Shown: positions 42,480 through 51,604, numbered from the stretch's first letter. The stretch: DNA of 64,000 bases from Egicoccus sp. AB-alg6-2 (GCF_041821025.1 NZ_JBGUAY010000001.1:124001-188000), one strand, 5' to 3'. Numbers and translations: made by a program. Notes: generated from the sequence alone by a model not told the origin.

Positions 42480-43769
42480 GTGCGGCTCGACACCGACCCC
42501 TACCTGGCGCGCTACGCGAGCCGTGTCCAGGGCATGAGCGCGTCGGCGATCCGGGCCCTGTTCGCCCTGACCGCGCGGCCGGAGATCGTCTCGTTCGCCG
42601 GCGGCAACCCGGCCGTCGAGGCGCTCGACCTCGAGGCTGCCGAGGCCGTGGCGGCGGCGGTCATCCGCGAGAGCGGTGCGATCGCGCTGCAATACGGCAT
42701 CGGCCAGGGTCGTCCCGAACTGCGCGAGCAGCTGGTCGCGGTGATGGCGCACGAGAACGTGCCCGGCCACGTCGACGACCTGGTCGTCACCGCCGGAGGC
42801 CAGCAGGCCCTTGAACTGATCGCCAAGTGCTTCGTCGATCCCGGCGACATCGTGATCGCCGAGGGCCCGACCTACGTCGGCGGGATCGGGGCGCTCAGCA
42901 GCCACCAGGCCGACGTGCGCCACGTGCCGATGGACGCCGAGGGCATGCAGGTCGACGCCCTCGAGGACCTGCTGCGGCAGCTGTCGGCCCAGGGGCGGCG
43001 GGCGAAGTTCGTCTACACCATCCCCAACCACCAGAATCCCGCCGGGGTGTCGTTGTCGATCGATCGCCGTCATCGGCTGGCCGAGCTCGCTGAGCAGTAC
43101 GACCTGCTGGTGCTCGAGGACAACCCCTACGGCCTGCTCGATTTCGCCGGCCGCCTCCAGCCCTCGATCCGCCAGCTGGTCCCCGACCGCGTCGTCTACG
43201 TGGGCACCGTCTCCAAGACGTTCGCACCCGGCGTGCGCACCGGCTGGATCGCCGCGCCGCACCCCGTGCGCGACAAGCTGGTGCTGCTGCGCGAGGCCGC
43301 CGACCTGTGTCCGGCCACCCTGACGCAGATGGTCGTCGAACGCTGGCTGGCGACCCAGCCATGGCGGGAGCAGGTCAAGCGGTTCCGCGGGGTCTACCAG
43401 GACAAGGCCGAGGCGATGCTCGGCGCCCTCGACGAGCACATGCCCGGCGGGGTCACCTGGACCCGTCCATCCGGCGCGTTCTACATCTGGATGACCGTGC
43501 CGGCGGGCATCGACACCTCGGACCTGCTCGCGAAGGCGATCAACCACCGGGTCGCCTACGTGCCGGGACGGGGCTTCTACGCCGACGGCTCGGGCGGCGA
43601 CCAACTGCGGCTGTGCTTCTCGCAGCCCTCCCCCGAACGGATCGTCGAGGGCGTCGAGCGTTTCGGTGCGCTGTTGCACGAGGAGCTCGAACTGGTGCGC
43701 GCCGTCTACGGTGCGCATGCCCCCGCAGCCGCGTCGCGCCCCAACGAGGGCCGCGGCGCCGTCGGCTGA
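42480..43769 (+). CDS. PLP-dependent aminotransferase, LysN/MocR-like fold
   Basis: A 429-residue fold-type I aminotransferase. Key segments: GGNPAVEALDLEAA, the cofactor-binding GGQQALELIAK, IPNHQNPAG, ENDPYG-like EDNPYGLL and the Schiff-base lysine in VGTVSKTFAPG. It resembles 2-aminoadipate (LysN) or valine-pyruvate-type transaminases; the substrate cannot be fixed. There is no GntR helix-turn-helix domain, so it is an enzyme and not a MocR regulator. GTG at 42480 with AAGAGG five bases upstream. Confidence 0.9.
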   Translation: MRLDTDPYLARYASRVQGMSASAIRALFALTARPEIVSFAGGNPAVEALDLEAAEAVAAAVIRESGAIALQYGIGQGRPELREQLVAVMAHENVPGHVDDLVVTAGGQQALELIAKCFVDPGDIVIAEGPTYVGGIGALSSHQADVRHVPMDAEGMQVDALEDLLRQLSAQGRRAKFVYTIPNHQNPAGVSLSIDRRHRLAELAEQYDLLVLEDNPYGLLDFAGRLQPSIRQLVPDRVVYVGTVSKTFAPGVRTGWIAAPHPVRDKLVLLREAADLCPATLTQMVVERWLATQPWREQVKRFRGVYQDKAEAMLGALDEHMPGGVTWTRPSGAFYIWMTVPAGIDTSDLLAKAINHRVAYVPGRGFYADGSGGDQLRLCFSQPSPERIVEGVERFGALLHEELELVRAVYGAHAPAAASRPNEGRGAVG

Positions 43770-43788
43770 ACCCGCCAGGAGGTCGCCC

Positions 43789-44745
43789 GTGCCGTCGAAC
43801 GTCGCCGTCCTGTCGGGCGGCATCTCGCTCGAACGCGAGGTCAGCCTGCGCTCGGGGAGCCGGGTCGCCGACGCGCTCGCCGACCGCGGCCACGAGGTGA
43901 CCCGCCTGGACGTCGACGGCGAGCTGGTGCGGGTGCTCGAGCGCGGCGGGTTCGACGCCGCCGTGCTCACGCTCCACGGCTCCGCCGGCGAGGACGGCAC
44001 GGTCCAGGCGCTGCTCGAACTCGTCGGGCTGCCCTACACCGGTCCCGACGTGCTCGCCAGCTCGCTGGCATGGAACAAGCCGATCGCCCAGGGGCTGTAC
44101 CGCCGCGCCGGTCTCCAGGTCCCCCGCGGCGTGACCCTGACCCAGCAGGCGTTCCGCGAGATGGGCGCCGTCGCCGTCGTCGATCGGGTCGCCGACGCAC
44201 TGGGGTTGCCGGTCGTGGTCAAGCCGGCCACCGGTGGCTCCTCGCTCGGCCTCACCATCGTGCACGACGCCGCAGCACTGCCGCAGGCCATCGTCGGGGC
44301 GTTCAGCTACGCGGACGCGGTTCTCCTCGAGCAGTTCATCGCGGGAACCGAGGTCGCCGTCGCCGTCCTCGACGGGCGTGCGCTCCCCGCGGTCGAGATC
44401 CAGCCCAAGGAGGGCGCCTACGACTTCGCGGCCCGCTACACCGCGGGCGCGACCGAGTTCCACGCACCGGCCCGGCTCGACGACGCAGCCGCGCGTGCCT
44501 GCGCCGAGGCCGCGGTCGGTGCCTACGCGGCCATCGGCGCCCGCCACATCTCCCGGGCCGACCTGATCGTCGACGACCGGGGTACGCCGTGGGTGCTCGA
44601 GCTCGACACCTGCCCCGGCTTGACCGACACCTCCCTGGTGCCGTTGGCCGCCGAAGCGGACGGGATCGCGTTCGGCGAGCTCTGCGAGACCCTGCTCGGC
44701 CTCGCCCTGGCCAGCGGCCGGCACCACACGAGCACGACCGGATGA
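43789..44745 (+). CDS. ddl: D-alanine--D-alanine ligase
   Basis: A 318-residue ATP-grasp ligase that makes D-Ala-D-Ala for peptidoglycan. Signatures: LSGGISLEREVSLRSG, LHGSAGEDGTVQ, the ATP-grasp segment PVVVKPATGGSSLGL, and ELDTCPGLTDTSL, where TCPGL is close to the usual N-T-x-PG (with D-T-C here). GTG start with a perfect AGGAGGT upstream. It overlaps the HAD gene by ATGA. Confidence 0.95.
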   Translation: MPSNVAVLSGGISLEREVSLRSGSRVADALADRGHEVTRLDVDGELVRVLERGGFDAAVLTLHGSAGEDGTVQALLELVGLPYTGPDVLASSLAWNKPIAQGLYRRAGLQVPRGVTLTQQAFREMGAVAVVDRVADALGLPVVVKPATGGSSLGLTIVHDAAALPQAIVGAFSYADAVLLEQFIAGTEVAVAVLDGRALPAVEIQPKEGAYDFAARYTAGATEFHAPARLDDAAARACAEAAVGAYAAIGARHISRADLIVDDRGTPWVLELDTCPGLTDTSLVPLAAEADGIAFGELCETLLGLALASGRHHTSTTG

Positions 44746-45500
44746 CGACCTCCGAGATCCCGATCGACCCCAAGGCCGTGCCCCCGCCGGATGCCGTCGA
44801 CGAGCATCTGCGCGAACTCGACTTCGATCCCGAGGCCATCCCCGACCCCGAGGGTCCGGCGCCACGCACGATCGTGTTCGACATCGGCGAGGTGCTGGTG
44901 GACGAGACGCGGGTGTGGTCGATCTGGGCCGACCTGCTCGGCGTGTCCCCGCTGACGTTCGGGGCGGTGCTCGGCGCCGCGATCGCACAGGGCGAGGACC
45001 ACCACGTGGTCTTCCCGCACCTGGCACCCAACATCCAGTGGGAGGAGTTCCTCGACGAGCACGAGCGCCGGTTCGGTGGCCTGCAGGAGCAGGACCTGTA
45101 CCCCGACGTGCGTCCCTGCCTCGAGGAGTTGCGCGCCCTGGGGTTCGCCGTCGCCCTGGCCGGCAACCAGCCCGCCATGCGCACCGAGCAGTTGCGGCGG
45201 CTCGCGCTGCCGACCGAGCTGCTCGCCACGTCCGAGGAACTGGGCGCCGAGAAGCCCGATCCGGCCTTCTTCGCCGCGGTCCTGCGGGCGCTCGACACCG
45301 ACGACGCGGGTGACGTGCTCTACGTCGGAGACCGCGTCGACAACGACATCGCGCCCGCGACCGAGTTCGGGATGCGCACCTGCTGGCTGCGTCGGGGACC
45401 GTGGGGTCACCTGCAGGAGCCGGACGACGACCTCGAGATCGACCTGGTGCTCGAGGGTCTCGGCGAGTTGCCGCTGTTGCTCAACGACTGGCGCGGCTGA
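44742..45500 (+). CDS. HAD superfamily hydrolase
   Basis: A 252-residue HAD phosphatase-like protein. Motif I is VFDIGEVL (first Asp nucleophile present, second position Gly rather than Asp, as in a common HAD subgroup). Motif II is ALAGN, motif III KPDPAFF and motif IV VGDRVDNDI. A 40-residue Pro/Asp-rich leader precedes the fold. Translation is coupled to ddl. The substrate is unknown. Confidence 0.85.
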   Translation: MTTSEIPIDPKAVPPPDAVDEHLRELDFDPEAIPDPEGPAPRTIVFDIGEVLVDETRVWSIWADLLGVSPLTFGAVLGAAIAQGEDHHVVFPHLAPNIQWEEFLDEHERRFGGLQEQDLYPDVRPCLEELRALGFAVALAGNQPAMRTEQLRRLALPTELLATSEELGAEKPDPAFFAAVLRALDTDDAGDVLYVGDRVDNDIAPATEFGMRTCWLRRGPWGHLQEPDDDLEIDLVLEGLGELPLLLNDWRG

Positions 45501-45560
45501 GCGCCGGCGGCACCGACGGCACCGACGGCACGGTCGTCATCGAGGTTCGAGGAGTTCACA

Positions 45561-46250
45561 TTGAGTGCTGCCAAACGCGCCGCGGGGCGCGCCGCCGCCG
45601 AGGTCGTCGAGGACGGGATGCGCCTCGGCCTCGGCACCGGCTCCACGGTCGCCTTCTTCCTCGACGCGCTCGCCGAGCGGCGCCTCGACGTGGCGGGAGT
45701 GCCCACCTCCGAGGCCACGGCGGCCCGCTGCCGGGAGTTGGGCATCCGCCTGCTCGACGTGGCGACGACCACCGAGCTCGACCTCGCCGTCGACGGCGCC
45801 GACGAGCTCGACCATGACCTGCACCTGATCAAGGGCGGCGGAGGCGCGTTGCTGCGCGAGAAGGTGGTCGCGTCCCTGGCGTCGCGCTTCGTGGTCATCG
45901 CCACCTCGGACAAGCTCGTCGACCGCCTCGGGGATGCCTTTCCCCTGCCCGTGGAAGTGGTGCCGTTCGCCCTGGGACCGGTCCGCCACGGGCTCGAGCG
46001 ACGTGGCTTCGAGGTGCGGACGCGGGAGGAGGCACCGGGCACGGCGTACACCACCGACAACGGCAACTTCGTCCTCGACGCCCGCCTGCCCGGCGGGATC
46101 GAGGACCCGGCCGTCATGGACGTGGAACTGGCGCTGGTGCCGGGTGTGGCCGAGCACGGCCTGTTCGTCGACCTGGCCACCGAGGCACTGCTCGGATCCG
46201 ACGACGGTGACGTCCTGCGCCTCGAGCTCGGGGCCGGGGATCAGCGCTAG
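45561..46250 (+). CDS. rpiA: ribose-5-phosphate isomerase A
   Basis: A 229-residue RpiA that interconverts ribose 5-phosphate and ribulose 5-phosphate. Signatures GLGTGSTVAFFL, AVDGADELD, IKGGGGALLREK and TSDKLVDRLG are complete. TTG at 45561 is used because AGGAG lies seven bases upstream. The 3' end overlaps the end of parB by 4 bp. The 60 bp upstream contain a small direct repeat of CACCGACGG. Confidence 0.95.
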   Translation: MSAAKRAAGRAAAEVVEDGMRLGLGTGSTVAFFLDALAERRLDVAGVPTSEATAARCRELGIRLLDVATTTELDLAVDGADELDHDLHLIKGGGGALLREKVVASLASRFVVIATSDKLVDRLGDAFPLPVEVVPFALGPVRHGLERRGFEVRTREEAPGTAYTTDNGNFVLDARLPGGIEDPAVMDVELALVPGVAEHGLFVDLATEALLGSDDGDVLRLELGAGDQR

Positions 46251-47266
46251 GCGTCACCCGGGGCGCGTTCCGCCGGCTCGGTGTCGACGTCGTCGATGCG
46301 GTCGAGCACGGCGTCGAGTTCGGCGTCGCCGCGGGCGGATTGCGCCTTGGTGACGGCGGCCGCCGTGGCGGGCAACCCGCTGCCGTCGCCCTCGAGCCCG
46401 CGGGCGATCACCGCGACCACCCGCTCCAGGTCGTCCACCGAGCCGAACTCGATCTGCAACCGGCCACTGCGGGGGCCCATCGAGATCTTCACGCGGGTGC
46501 GCAACGCGTCCGAGAGGTCGTCCTGCAGTTCGACCAGCCCCGGGGCCACCACCCGACGGCTCCGACGGCGGGTGTCGCGCGACTCGACGTCCTCGTCGAG
46601 GAAGCGCAGGCGGACCAGTTCCTCGGTGGCGCGCACCGACAGGCCCTCGGCGACGACGCGATCGGCCACGCGGGCCATCTCGGTCGGGTCGTCGATCGAC
46701 AGCAGTGCCTTCGCGTGCCCAGCGCTGAGGACGCCCGCGGCGACGCGACGCTGCACCTGCGCCGGCAGGGTCAGCAGCCGCAACGCGTTGCTGACCGCCG
46801 GCCGTGACCTGCCGAGGCGCTCGGCCAGCTCTTCCTGGGTGAACCCGAAGTCTTCGAGCAGCTGCTGATAGGCGGCGGCTTCCTCCAACGGGTTGAGCTG
46901 CACCCGGTGGATGTTCTCGACCAGGGCTTCCTTGAGCAGGTCGGCGTCCTCGGTGTGCCGGACCACCGCCGGGACCCGCTCCAGTCCGGCGAGACGGGAC
47001 GCGCGCAGGCGGCGTTCACCCGCGACGAGTTCGTACCGTCCATCACTTCTTGGTCGCACGACCAACGGCTGCAGCACGCCCATGTCGGCGATCGAGGTCG
47101 CCAGGCCAGCGAGCTCGTCCTCGTCGAACACGTCACGCGGCTGACGTGGGTTGGGGACGATGTGGTCGAGCGCGAGCTCGGCCAGAGTCGCGCGGGACTC
47201 GGCGTCTCCCTCACCCGGCGGAATGAGGGCCGCCAGCCCGCGGCCGAGACCACCACGTCGTGACAT
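46247..47266 (-). CDS. parB: chromosome partitioning protein ParB
   Basis: A 339-residue ParB. The CTPase/loading domain holds NPRQPR and GERRLRAS (the arginine patch), followed by the parS-reading helix-turn-helix (EELAERLGRSRPAVSNALRL) and a C-terminal dimer domain. It binds parS, spreads and works with ParA to separate origins. Its ATG overlaps the parA stop (TGATG). Confidence 0.97.
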   Translation of the reverse strand: MSRRGGLGRGLAALIPPGEGDAESRATLAELALDHIVPNPRQPRDVFDEDELAGLATSIADMGVLQPLVVRPRSDGRYELVAGERRLRASRLAGLERVPAVVRHTEDADLLKEALVENIHRVQLNPLEEAAAYQQLLEDFGFTQEELAERLGRSRPAVSNALRLLTLPAQVQRRVAAGVLSAGHAKALLSIDDPTEMARVADRVVAEGLSVRATEELVRLRFLDEDVESRDTRRRSRRVVAPGLVELQDDLSDALRTRVKISMGPRSGRLQIEFGSVDDLERVVAVIARGLEGDGSGLPATAAAVTKAQSARGDAELDAVLDRIDDVDTEPAERAPGDA

Positions 47267-48276
47267 CACACTTCCTCCTGGGCCGTCGAACGCACGGGCG
47301 CGGCGCCCCCGAGCAGTCGGTCGAGCGGCGAGTCCTCCACCGGAGCGATCGGCAGTCCCAGTCGCTCCCCGACCTCGCGGGCCAGCCGCTGGTAGGCGCG
47401 CGAACCCCTGCTGTGCGGATCGAAGACCGTGATCGGCTGACCGAAGCTCGGCGCCTCGGACAGACGCACCGTGCGCGGGATGACGGTGGCGTAGGCGCGC
47501 GTTCCGAAGTAGCCGCGGACCTCCTCGACGACCTGCTGGGACAGGTTGGTGCGCCCGTCGAACATCGTCAGCACCACACCACCGAGCTCGAGGTCCCGGT
47601 TGAGGTTGTCCCCCACCAACTGCACCGTCCGCATGAGCTGTCCCAGGCCCTCGAGGGCGTAGTACTCGCACTGGATCGGCACCAGCACCTGGTCGGCGGC
47701 CACCAGGGCATTGATGGTCAACAGCCCCAGGGAAGGGGGACAGTCGACGAACACGACGTCGTACGAGGAACGCGCATCTTCGAGCGCTCTGCGCATACGA
47801 AGCTCGCGGGAGAAGGCCGGCACGAGCTCGACCTCGGCGCCAGCGAGATCGAGCGAGGAGGGGAGCACCGCCAGCCCGGGCACGTCGGTGGCCTGGACGG
47901 CGTCGCGGACCGCCATTCCGTCGACGAGCACCTGGTACGTGCTGGGCTCGCCCTCGGCCACGCGCAGCCCGAACCCCGTCGTGGCGTTGCCCTGGGGGTC
48001 GAGATCGACCACGAGGACCGACGCACCGAGTTGCGCGAGGGCGGCGGCCAGGGACACCGTGGTCGTCGTCTTGCCGACGCCGCCCTTTTGATTGGCGACA
48101 CAGATCACCGTCGCCCGCCCGGCCTGCTCGCCGGGTTCCGGCGCGCGGGGTGTGGTGACCGCGTCGACGAGGTCGCGCGGGGGCGGTGGAAGGACACGCC
48201 CCGGTGGGGGTGTCGCCGTCGACGGCGTCTCCGATGCACGCTGCTGCACGGGGCTTCTTCCCAACTTCCAGGCCAC
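47266..48276 (-). CDS. parA: chromosome partitioning ATPase ParA
   Basis: A 336-residue Walker-type ATPase with the deviant Walker A KGGVGKTTT, Walker A' VVDLDPQGNATTG and VDCPPSLGLLT. About 50 Pro-rich residues precede the domain. The GTG at 48276 is favoured by AGAGGT seven bases upstream; a GTG at 48249 is possible. The start is 17 bp from the rsmG stop. Confidence 0.97.
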   Translation of the reverse strand: MAWKLGRSPVQQRASETPSTATPPPGRVLPPPPRDLVDAVTTPRAPEPGEQAGRATVICVANQKGGVGKTTTTVSLAAALAQLGASVLVVDLDPQGNATTGFGLRVAEGEPSTYQVLVDGMAVRDAVQATDVPGLAVLPSSLDLAGAEVELVPAFSRELRMRRALEDARSSYDVVFVDCPPSLGLLTINALVAADQVLVPIQCEYYALEGLGQLMRTVQLVGDNLNRDLELGGVVLTMFDGRTNLSQQVVEEVRGYFGTRAYATVIPRTVRLSEAPSFGQPITVFDPHSRGSRAYQRLAREVGERLGLPIAPVEDSPLDRLLGGAAPVRSTAQEEV

Positions 48277-48292
48277 CGACGTCACCTCTGGT

Positions 48293-48901
48293 CTACGAGC
48301 GCACGAGCGTAACAACGCGGGGCGACGGGCCGATCCCGGCGCCGTCGTTCTCCGCGGGGGTGGCGAGCACCCGGCCACCCAGGCGTCGCAGAACGGGTTC
48401 CGCCTCGCGGAGTTCCTGGGCCCAGCGCTCGCCCTTGATGGCGTGCAGTTGCCCACCAGCGCGCAGAAACGGGAACGCCCACGGAACGAGGCGCTCCAGC
48501 GGTGCGACCGCACGCGCGGTCACGAGGTCGAAGGTGGCTCGCAGGGCCCCCCCGCCGAGGTCCTCGGCACGCCCGTGGTGCACCTCGACGTCGAGCTCGA
48601 GCTCGGCGACGACGCCACGGAGGAACTCGACCTTCTTCGTGGTGCTGTCGAGCAGCGCAACGCGAAGATCCTGGCGAACGATCGCCACGACCACGCCCGG
48701 AAATCCGCCCCCTGACCCGAGATCCAGGACACGTGCCGGACCCGAGGGAAGGCCCCGCGCGAATGCCATCGACTCGGCCAGATGTCGCGCGCGCAGTTCC
48801 TGACGCGCCTGACGCGACACGAGGTTGTGCGGTGACGCCTCGACGGCAGCCACGAAGGCCTCGAGCGCGGTTGCCTGCATGGCTGGGGTGGAATCGACCA
48901 T
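48293..48901 (-). CDS. rsmG: 16S rRNA (guanine527-N7)-methyltransferase RsmG
   Basis: A 202-residue enzyme that methylates G527 of 16S rRNA. SAM motif VLDLGSGGGFPGV and VTARAVAPLERL, the usual RsmG landmarks, are present. The ATG at 48901 gives the family length; upstream sequence belongs to the parS region. It heads the rsmG-parA-parB run. Confidence 0.95.
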   Translation of the reverse strand: MVDSTPAMQATALEAFVAAVEASPHNLVSRQARQELRARHLAESMAFARGLPSGPARVLDLGSGGGFPGVVVAIVRQDLRVALLDSTTKKVEFLRGVVAELELDVEVHHGRAEDLGGGALRATFDLVTARAVAPLERLVPWAFPFLRAGGQLHAIKGERWAQELREAEPVLRRLGGRVLATPAENDGAGIGPSPRVVTLVRS

Positions 48902-48935
48902 GTGCGGAACCCTACCCAAGCGCGTGACCACCGTC

Positions 48936-48949
48936 GTTCCCGGTGGAAC
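48936..48949. promoter_or_regulatory. degenerate parS-like palindrome
   Basis: GTTCCCGGTGGAAC differs from the perfect sites at two central positions (CG replacing AC). It is 14 bp before the next perfect copy and may be a weak ParB site or a decayed one. Confidence 0.4.
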
Positions 48950-48963
48950 GGCGATGGCGTGTG

Positions 48964-48977
48964 GTTCCACGTGGAAC
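48964..48977. promoter_or_regulatory. parS: parS site 1
   Basis: The perfect 14-bp palindrome GTTCCACGTGGAAC, a variant of the bacterial parS consensus (GTTTCACGTGAAAC), lies upstream of rsmG-parA-parB and within 4 kb of dnaA. Confidence 0.9.
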
Positions 48978-49020
48978 ATCGCGGTAATGAAGATCCTCTG
49001 TACCCGCACCGAGAGACCTC

Positions 49021-49034
49021 GTTCCACGTGGAAC
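49021..49034. promoter_or_regulatory. parS: parS site 2
   Basis: A second identical copy, GTTCCACGTGGAAC, 57 bp beyond site 1. Confidence 0.9.
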
Positions 49035-49437
49035 ATGGCCTCCACGCGGGGTGAGCCCAGCCTCTACCGGGCGCACGTGGCGGTGGGGGCGCGGTGGAGA
49101 GTGGCTCGATGGGGCATCCGGGGCGGGAAAAATGGTCCCCTGCAGGGCCGATCGCGAGCCGGAGCAGAAAGCCGGGCGGGACTCGGCGAGAGCACACAGC
49201 GACAGACCGTCGCAACCCTCGGACCTTGTACCGCCGACTCTGCGTTGATTTGTCGATAAATCGATGCGGGATCCGCCTCGTACATCTACCGCACGACCCC
49301 CTCCCCTGGCTCAGCTGCGTCCGAACCGCCTTTCCGGCCCACGCTTCGGGGTGCCCGGGCCTTCGGCGAGGCCGCATCGCCCCGTTGGCGCCATCCTGTT
49401 GCATTTGCGCTGGTCAGCAGGCGAAGAGCGACCTCAC
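49035..49437. other. 403-bp non-coding stretch between parS sites
   Basis: No gene is supported on either strand. The only distinct feature is an AT-richer island around 49240-49265 (TTGATTTGTCGATAAATCGA), which contains a small inverted repeat TCGATAAATCGA. The stretch probably carries the promoter of rsmG-parA-parB. Confidence 0.5.
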
Positions 49438-49451
49438 GTTCCACGTGGAAC
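49438..49451. promoter_or_regulatory. parS: parS site 3
   Basis: A third copy of GTTCCACGTGGAAC, touching the hairpin that follows jag. Confidence 0.9.
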
Positions 49452-49480
49452 GACGACCCGGGCTGCGCCCGGGTCGTCGT
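49450..49480 (-). terminator. hairpin terminator after jag
   Basis: A 14-bp perfect stem (49450-49463 with 49467-49480) and a TGC loop lie 17 bp past the jag stop. It should end the rpmH-to-jag transcript. Its outer base pair shares sequence with parS site 3. Confidence 0.85.
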
Positions 49481-49496
49481 GTCGCTCGCCATCGGC

Positions 49497-50198
49497 CTAC
49501 TCGTCCAGTTCGATGATCACCCGGCGGGCCGGCTCGCGGCCCTGGGAGCGGCTGGCGACGCCCTCGCGTTCCGCCACCAGGTGGTGGACGGCCTTGCGCT
49601 CGAAAACATCCATCGGCTCGAGTCGCACCGGCTCCCCCGTGTCGAGCACCTCGTCGATCGCCTCCTCGGCCTTCTCGATGAGCTTCTCCAGCCGGCGGGA
49701 GCGGTAGCCCTCGGCGTCGATCTTGACGCGGGAGCGACGCTGGAACTCGCGCTGCAGGGCGCAGCGCACCAACTCCTGGATGGCCTCGAGGGTCTGACCC
49801 CGACGTCCGATCAGGGCCCCACTCCCGATCTCGACGACCTCGACCTCGGCGTGGTCGCCATGGACGCGGATGCGGAGGTCGCCGGGCAGCTCGAGGGCGT
49901 CGAGCAGCCCCTCGAGGAAGTCCGCCGCGGCGTCGGCCTCCTCGTCGAGTTGCTCGGGGGTGAGCAACTCCGGCTCGTCACCCGACCCGTCCTCGACGTC
50001 ACCACGGTCGTCGCGGCTGTCGACGTGACGCGGCGCATCGATGCGCAGGTCGAGTCGCACCTGGCCCCGGACATCGTCGACGCCAGGCGCGTCGACCCGC
50101 AGCACGACCTTGTCCTCAGGACAGTCGAGCAGCTCCGCGACGGCGCCGGTCAGCGCCAGTTCGAGGGTTTCGGCCTGGAAATCGATACGGCGGCTCAT
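49497..50198 (-). CDS. jag: Jag/SpoIIIJ-associated RNA-binding protein (KH-R3H)
   Basis: A 233-residue protein. The N-terminal half is a Jag-N-like segment and an acidic linker; a KH domain (VEIGSGALIGRRGQTLEAIQ) and an R3H domain (MDVFERKAVHHLVAEREGVA with GREPARRVII) follow. Jag binds RNA and functions beside YidC. The ATG at 50198 has GGAG nine bases upstream; GTG at 50207 is possible. The gene lies 14 bp after yidC. Confidence 0.92.
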   Translation of the reverse strand: MSRRIDFQAETLELALTGAVAELLDCPEDKVVLRVDAPGVDDVRGQVRLDLRIDAPRHVDSRDDRGDVEDGSGDEPELLTPEQLDEEADAAADFLEGLLDALELPGDLRIRVHGDHAEVEVVEIGSGALIGRRGQTLEAIQELVRCALQREFQRRSRVKIDAEGYRSRRLEKLIEKAEEAIDEVLDTGEPVRLEPMDVFERKAVHHLVAEREGVASRSQGREPARRVIIELDE

Positions 50199-50212
50199 TC
50201 GACACACTCCAA

Positions 50213-51337
50213 TCAGCGTTCGCGCTGGTCACCGCGACGTGGCAGGTGATCGCGCTTCTTCGGCGGACGCGGGTCCTTGTCGCTCGAGGCCGCTGCATCT
50301 GCGCCCGAACCGTCGGAGCGCGATGATCCGGGCCGATTCGACGTCTCGTGGTCAGGGCGGGCGTCGCCCGACGGCTTGCCGTTGCTCGACGGCGAGGGCC
50401 CGCCCTTCGGCGCGGATCGGCCCTTGGCCGTCGATCCGCCCTTCGGGGAAGACCCACCCTTCGGGGACGACCCGCCCTTGGGCGACGACGTACCGCCCTT
50501 GGGCTTGGAGGCCTTGGGCGACCGCTTCGCCGCCTCGCCACCCGGGTGGTCGCCCAGCGTGCCGGTCTCGGCCTCGTGCTTGACCTCACGCAGGATGATC
50601 GCCTGCTGTGCCACCTGCCAGAAGTTGGTCGTGACCCAGTACAGCAGGATCCCGAGCGGGAAGTTGAAGGAGATGAAGGCCAGGAACAGCGGCATGATGT
50701 AGAGCAGCAGCTTCTGCTGCTGGGCCATCGGGTTGTCGGCCATCTGGGCCGCATTGCGGGCCATCATCTGCTTCTGCGACCAGAACATCGTGCCCGACAT
50801 CAGCACGATCAACAGCCAGCCGGGCCAGCCCGCGTCCCGGACGATCATCTCCAGGCCGCCCTCACCGACGGTCGTGAAGAAGTAGAACTCGGCCCCCCGC
50901 AGCGTGCCGCCGACCTCGCCGGCATGGCGAAGGGTCCAGAACAGCGCCAGGAAGATCGGCGCCTGCAGCAGCAACGGCAGACAGCTCGCGGCGGGGTTGA
51001 CGCCCTCGCGCTGGTAGAGCGCCATCTGCTCCTCGTTGAGCTTCTGGCGCTTCGCCTTGTACTGCTCAGGGTCCTTCCGCATCAGCTCGCGGTCGACCTT
51101 GTACTTCTTCTGGATCTCCTTGAGCTGTGGCGCAAGCGCCTGCATCGCCCGCATGCTCCGCGTCTGCTTGATGGCCAGCGGCAGCAGGAACACGCGAACG
51201 AGGACCGTGAGCGCGATGATGGCCCAACCCCACGCGTGGATGCCGAAGACCGGTTCCACGAGATCGTGGAGCAGAGTCAGCAGCGCGTCGAGCGCCCCGA
51301 TGGTGCCATCGCGGACGGTTTGCCAGAGCGAGCCCAC
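50213..51337 (-). CDS. yidC: membrane protein insertase YidC
   Basis: A 374-residue Oxa1-family insertase of the Gram-positive type. Five membrane helices are visible, with the conserved NPAASCLPLLLQAPIFLALF and FPLGILLYWVTTNFW segments. The C-terminal 120 residues form a basic, disordered tail with five SPKGGS-like repeats (residues about 280-313). It inserts proteins into the inner membrane with or without SecYEG. GTG start. Confidence 0.96.
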   Translation of the reverse strand: MGSLWQTVRDGTIGALDALLTLLHDLVEPVFGIHAWGWAIIALTVLVRVFLLPLAIKQTRSMRAMQALAPQLKEIQKKYKVDRELMRKDPEQYKAKRQKLNEEQMALYQREGVNPAASCLPLLLQAPIFLALFWTLRHAGEVGGTLRGAEFYFFTTVGEGGLEMIVRDAGWPGWLLIVLMSGTMFWSQKQMMARNAAQMADNPMAQQQKLLLYIMPLFLAFISFNFPLGILLYWVTTNFWQVAQQAIILREVKHEAETGTLGDHPGGEAAKRSPKASKPKGGTSSPKGGSSPKGGSSPKGGSTAKGRSAPKGGPSPSSNGKPSGDARPDHETSNRPGSSRSDGSGADAAASSDKDPRPPKKRDHLPRRGDQRER

Positions 51338-51343
51338 AGCCTT

Positions 51344-51604
51344 CTACTTCCTCGCGGGTACGGGGTCGATCCCGCCCACGTTCCAGGGATGACAACGACC
51401 CAGGCGCCGAACGGCCAGCCAGCCACCTCGCAGGGCGCCGTGACGACCGATCGCCTGCACCGCGTAGGTCGAGCACGAGGGGGAGAATCGGCAGCGCGGC
51501 TGCCGGAAGGCGGCCGTCGCCCGCCACAGGCCCACCACGGCCAGCAGCACCACGGCCAGCGGCGAACGCCGCCCAGAACCCGTCGGTGCCGACGCGGCGG
51601 TCAT
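51344..51604 (-). CDS. yidD: membrane protein insertion efficiency factor YidD
   Basis: An 86-residue YidD with one amphipathic N-terminal helix and the motif [10 protein letters not shown], then [20 protein letters not shown]. It helps YidC. Its ATG overlaps the rnpA stop (ATGA). Confidence 0.93.
   Translation of the reverse strand: MTAASAPTGSGRRSPLAVVLLAVVGLWRATAAFRQPRCRFSPSCSTYAVQAIGRHGALRGGWLAVRRLGRCHPWNVGGIDPVPARK

Noticed and set aside
44742-45500. HAD gene as a fused part of Ddl
   Set aside because: The two frames differ and are separated by an ATGA stop/start overlap; they are separate proteins.
45501-45535. Short CACCGACGG direct repeat before rpiA as a regulatory array
   Set aside because: Only two and a half units in a GC-rich spacer; no symmetry or spacing typical of an operator.
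49236-49268. AT-rich island with TCGATAAATCGA as the unwinding site of the origin
   Set aside because: It lies over 3 kb from dnaA in the parS region and has no DnaA boxes around it; the dnaA-dnaN gap is a far better candidate.
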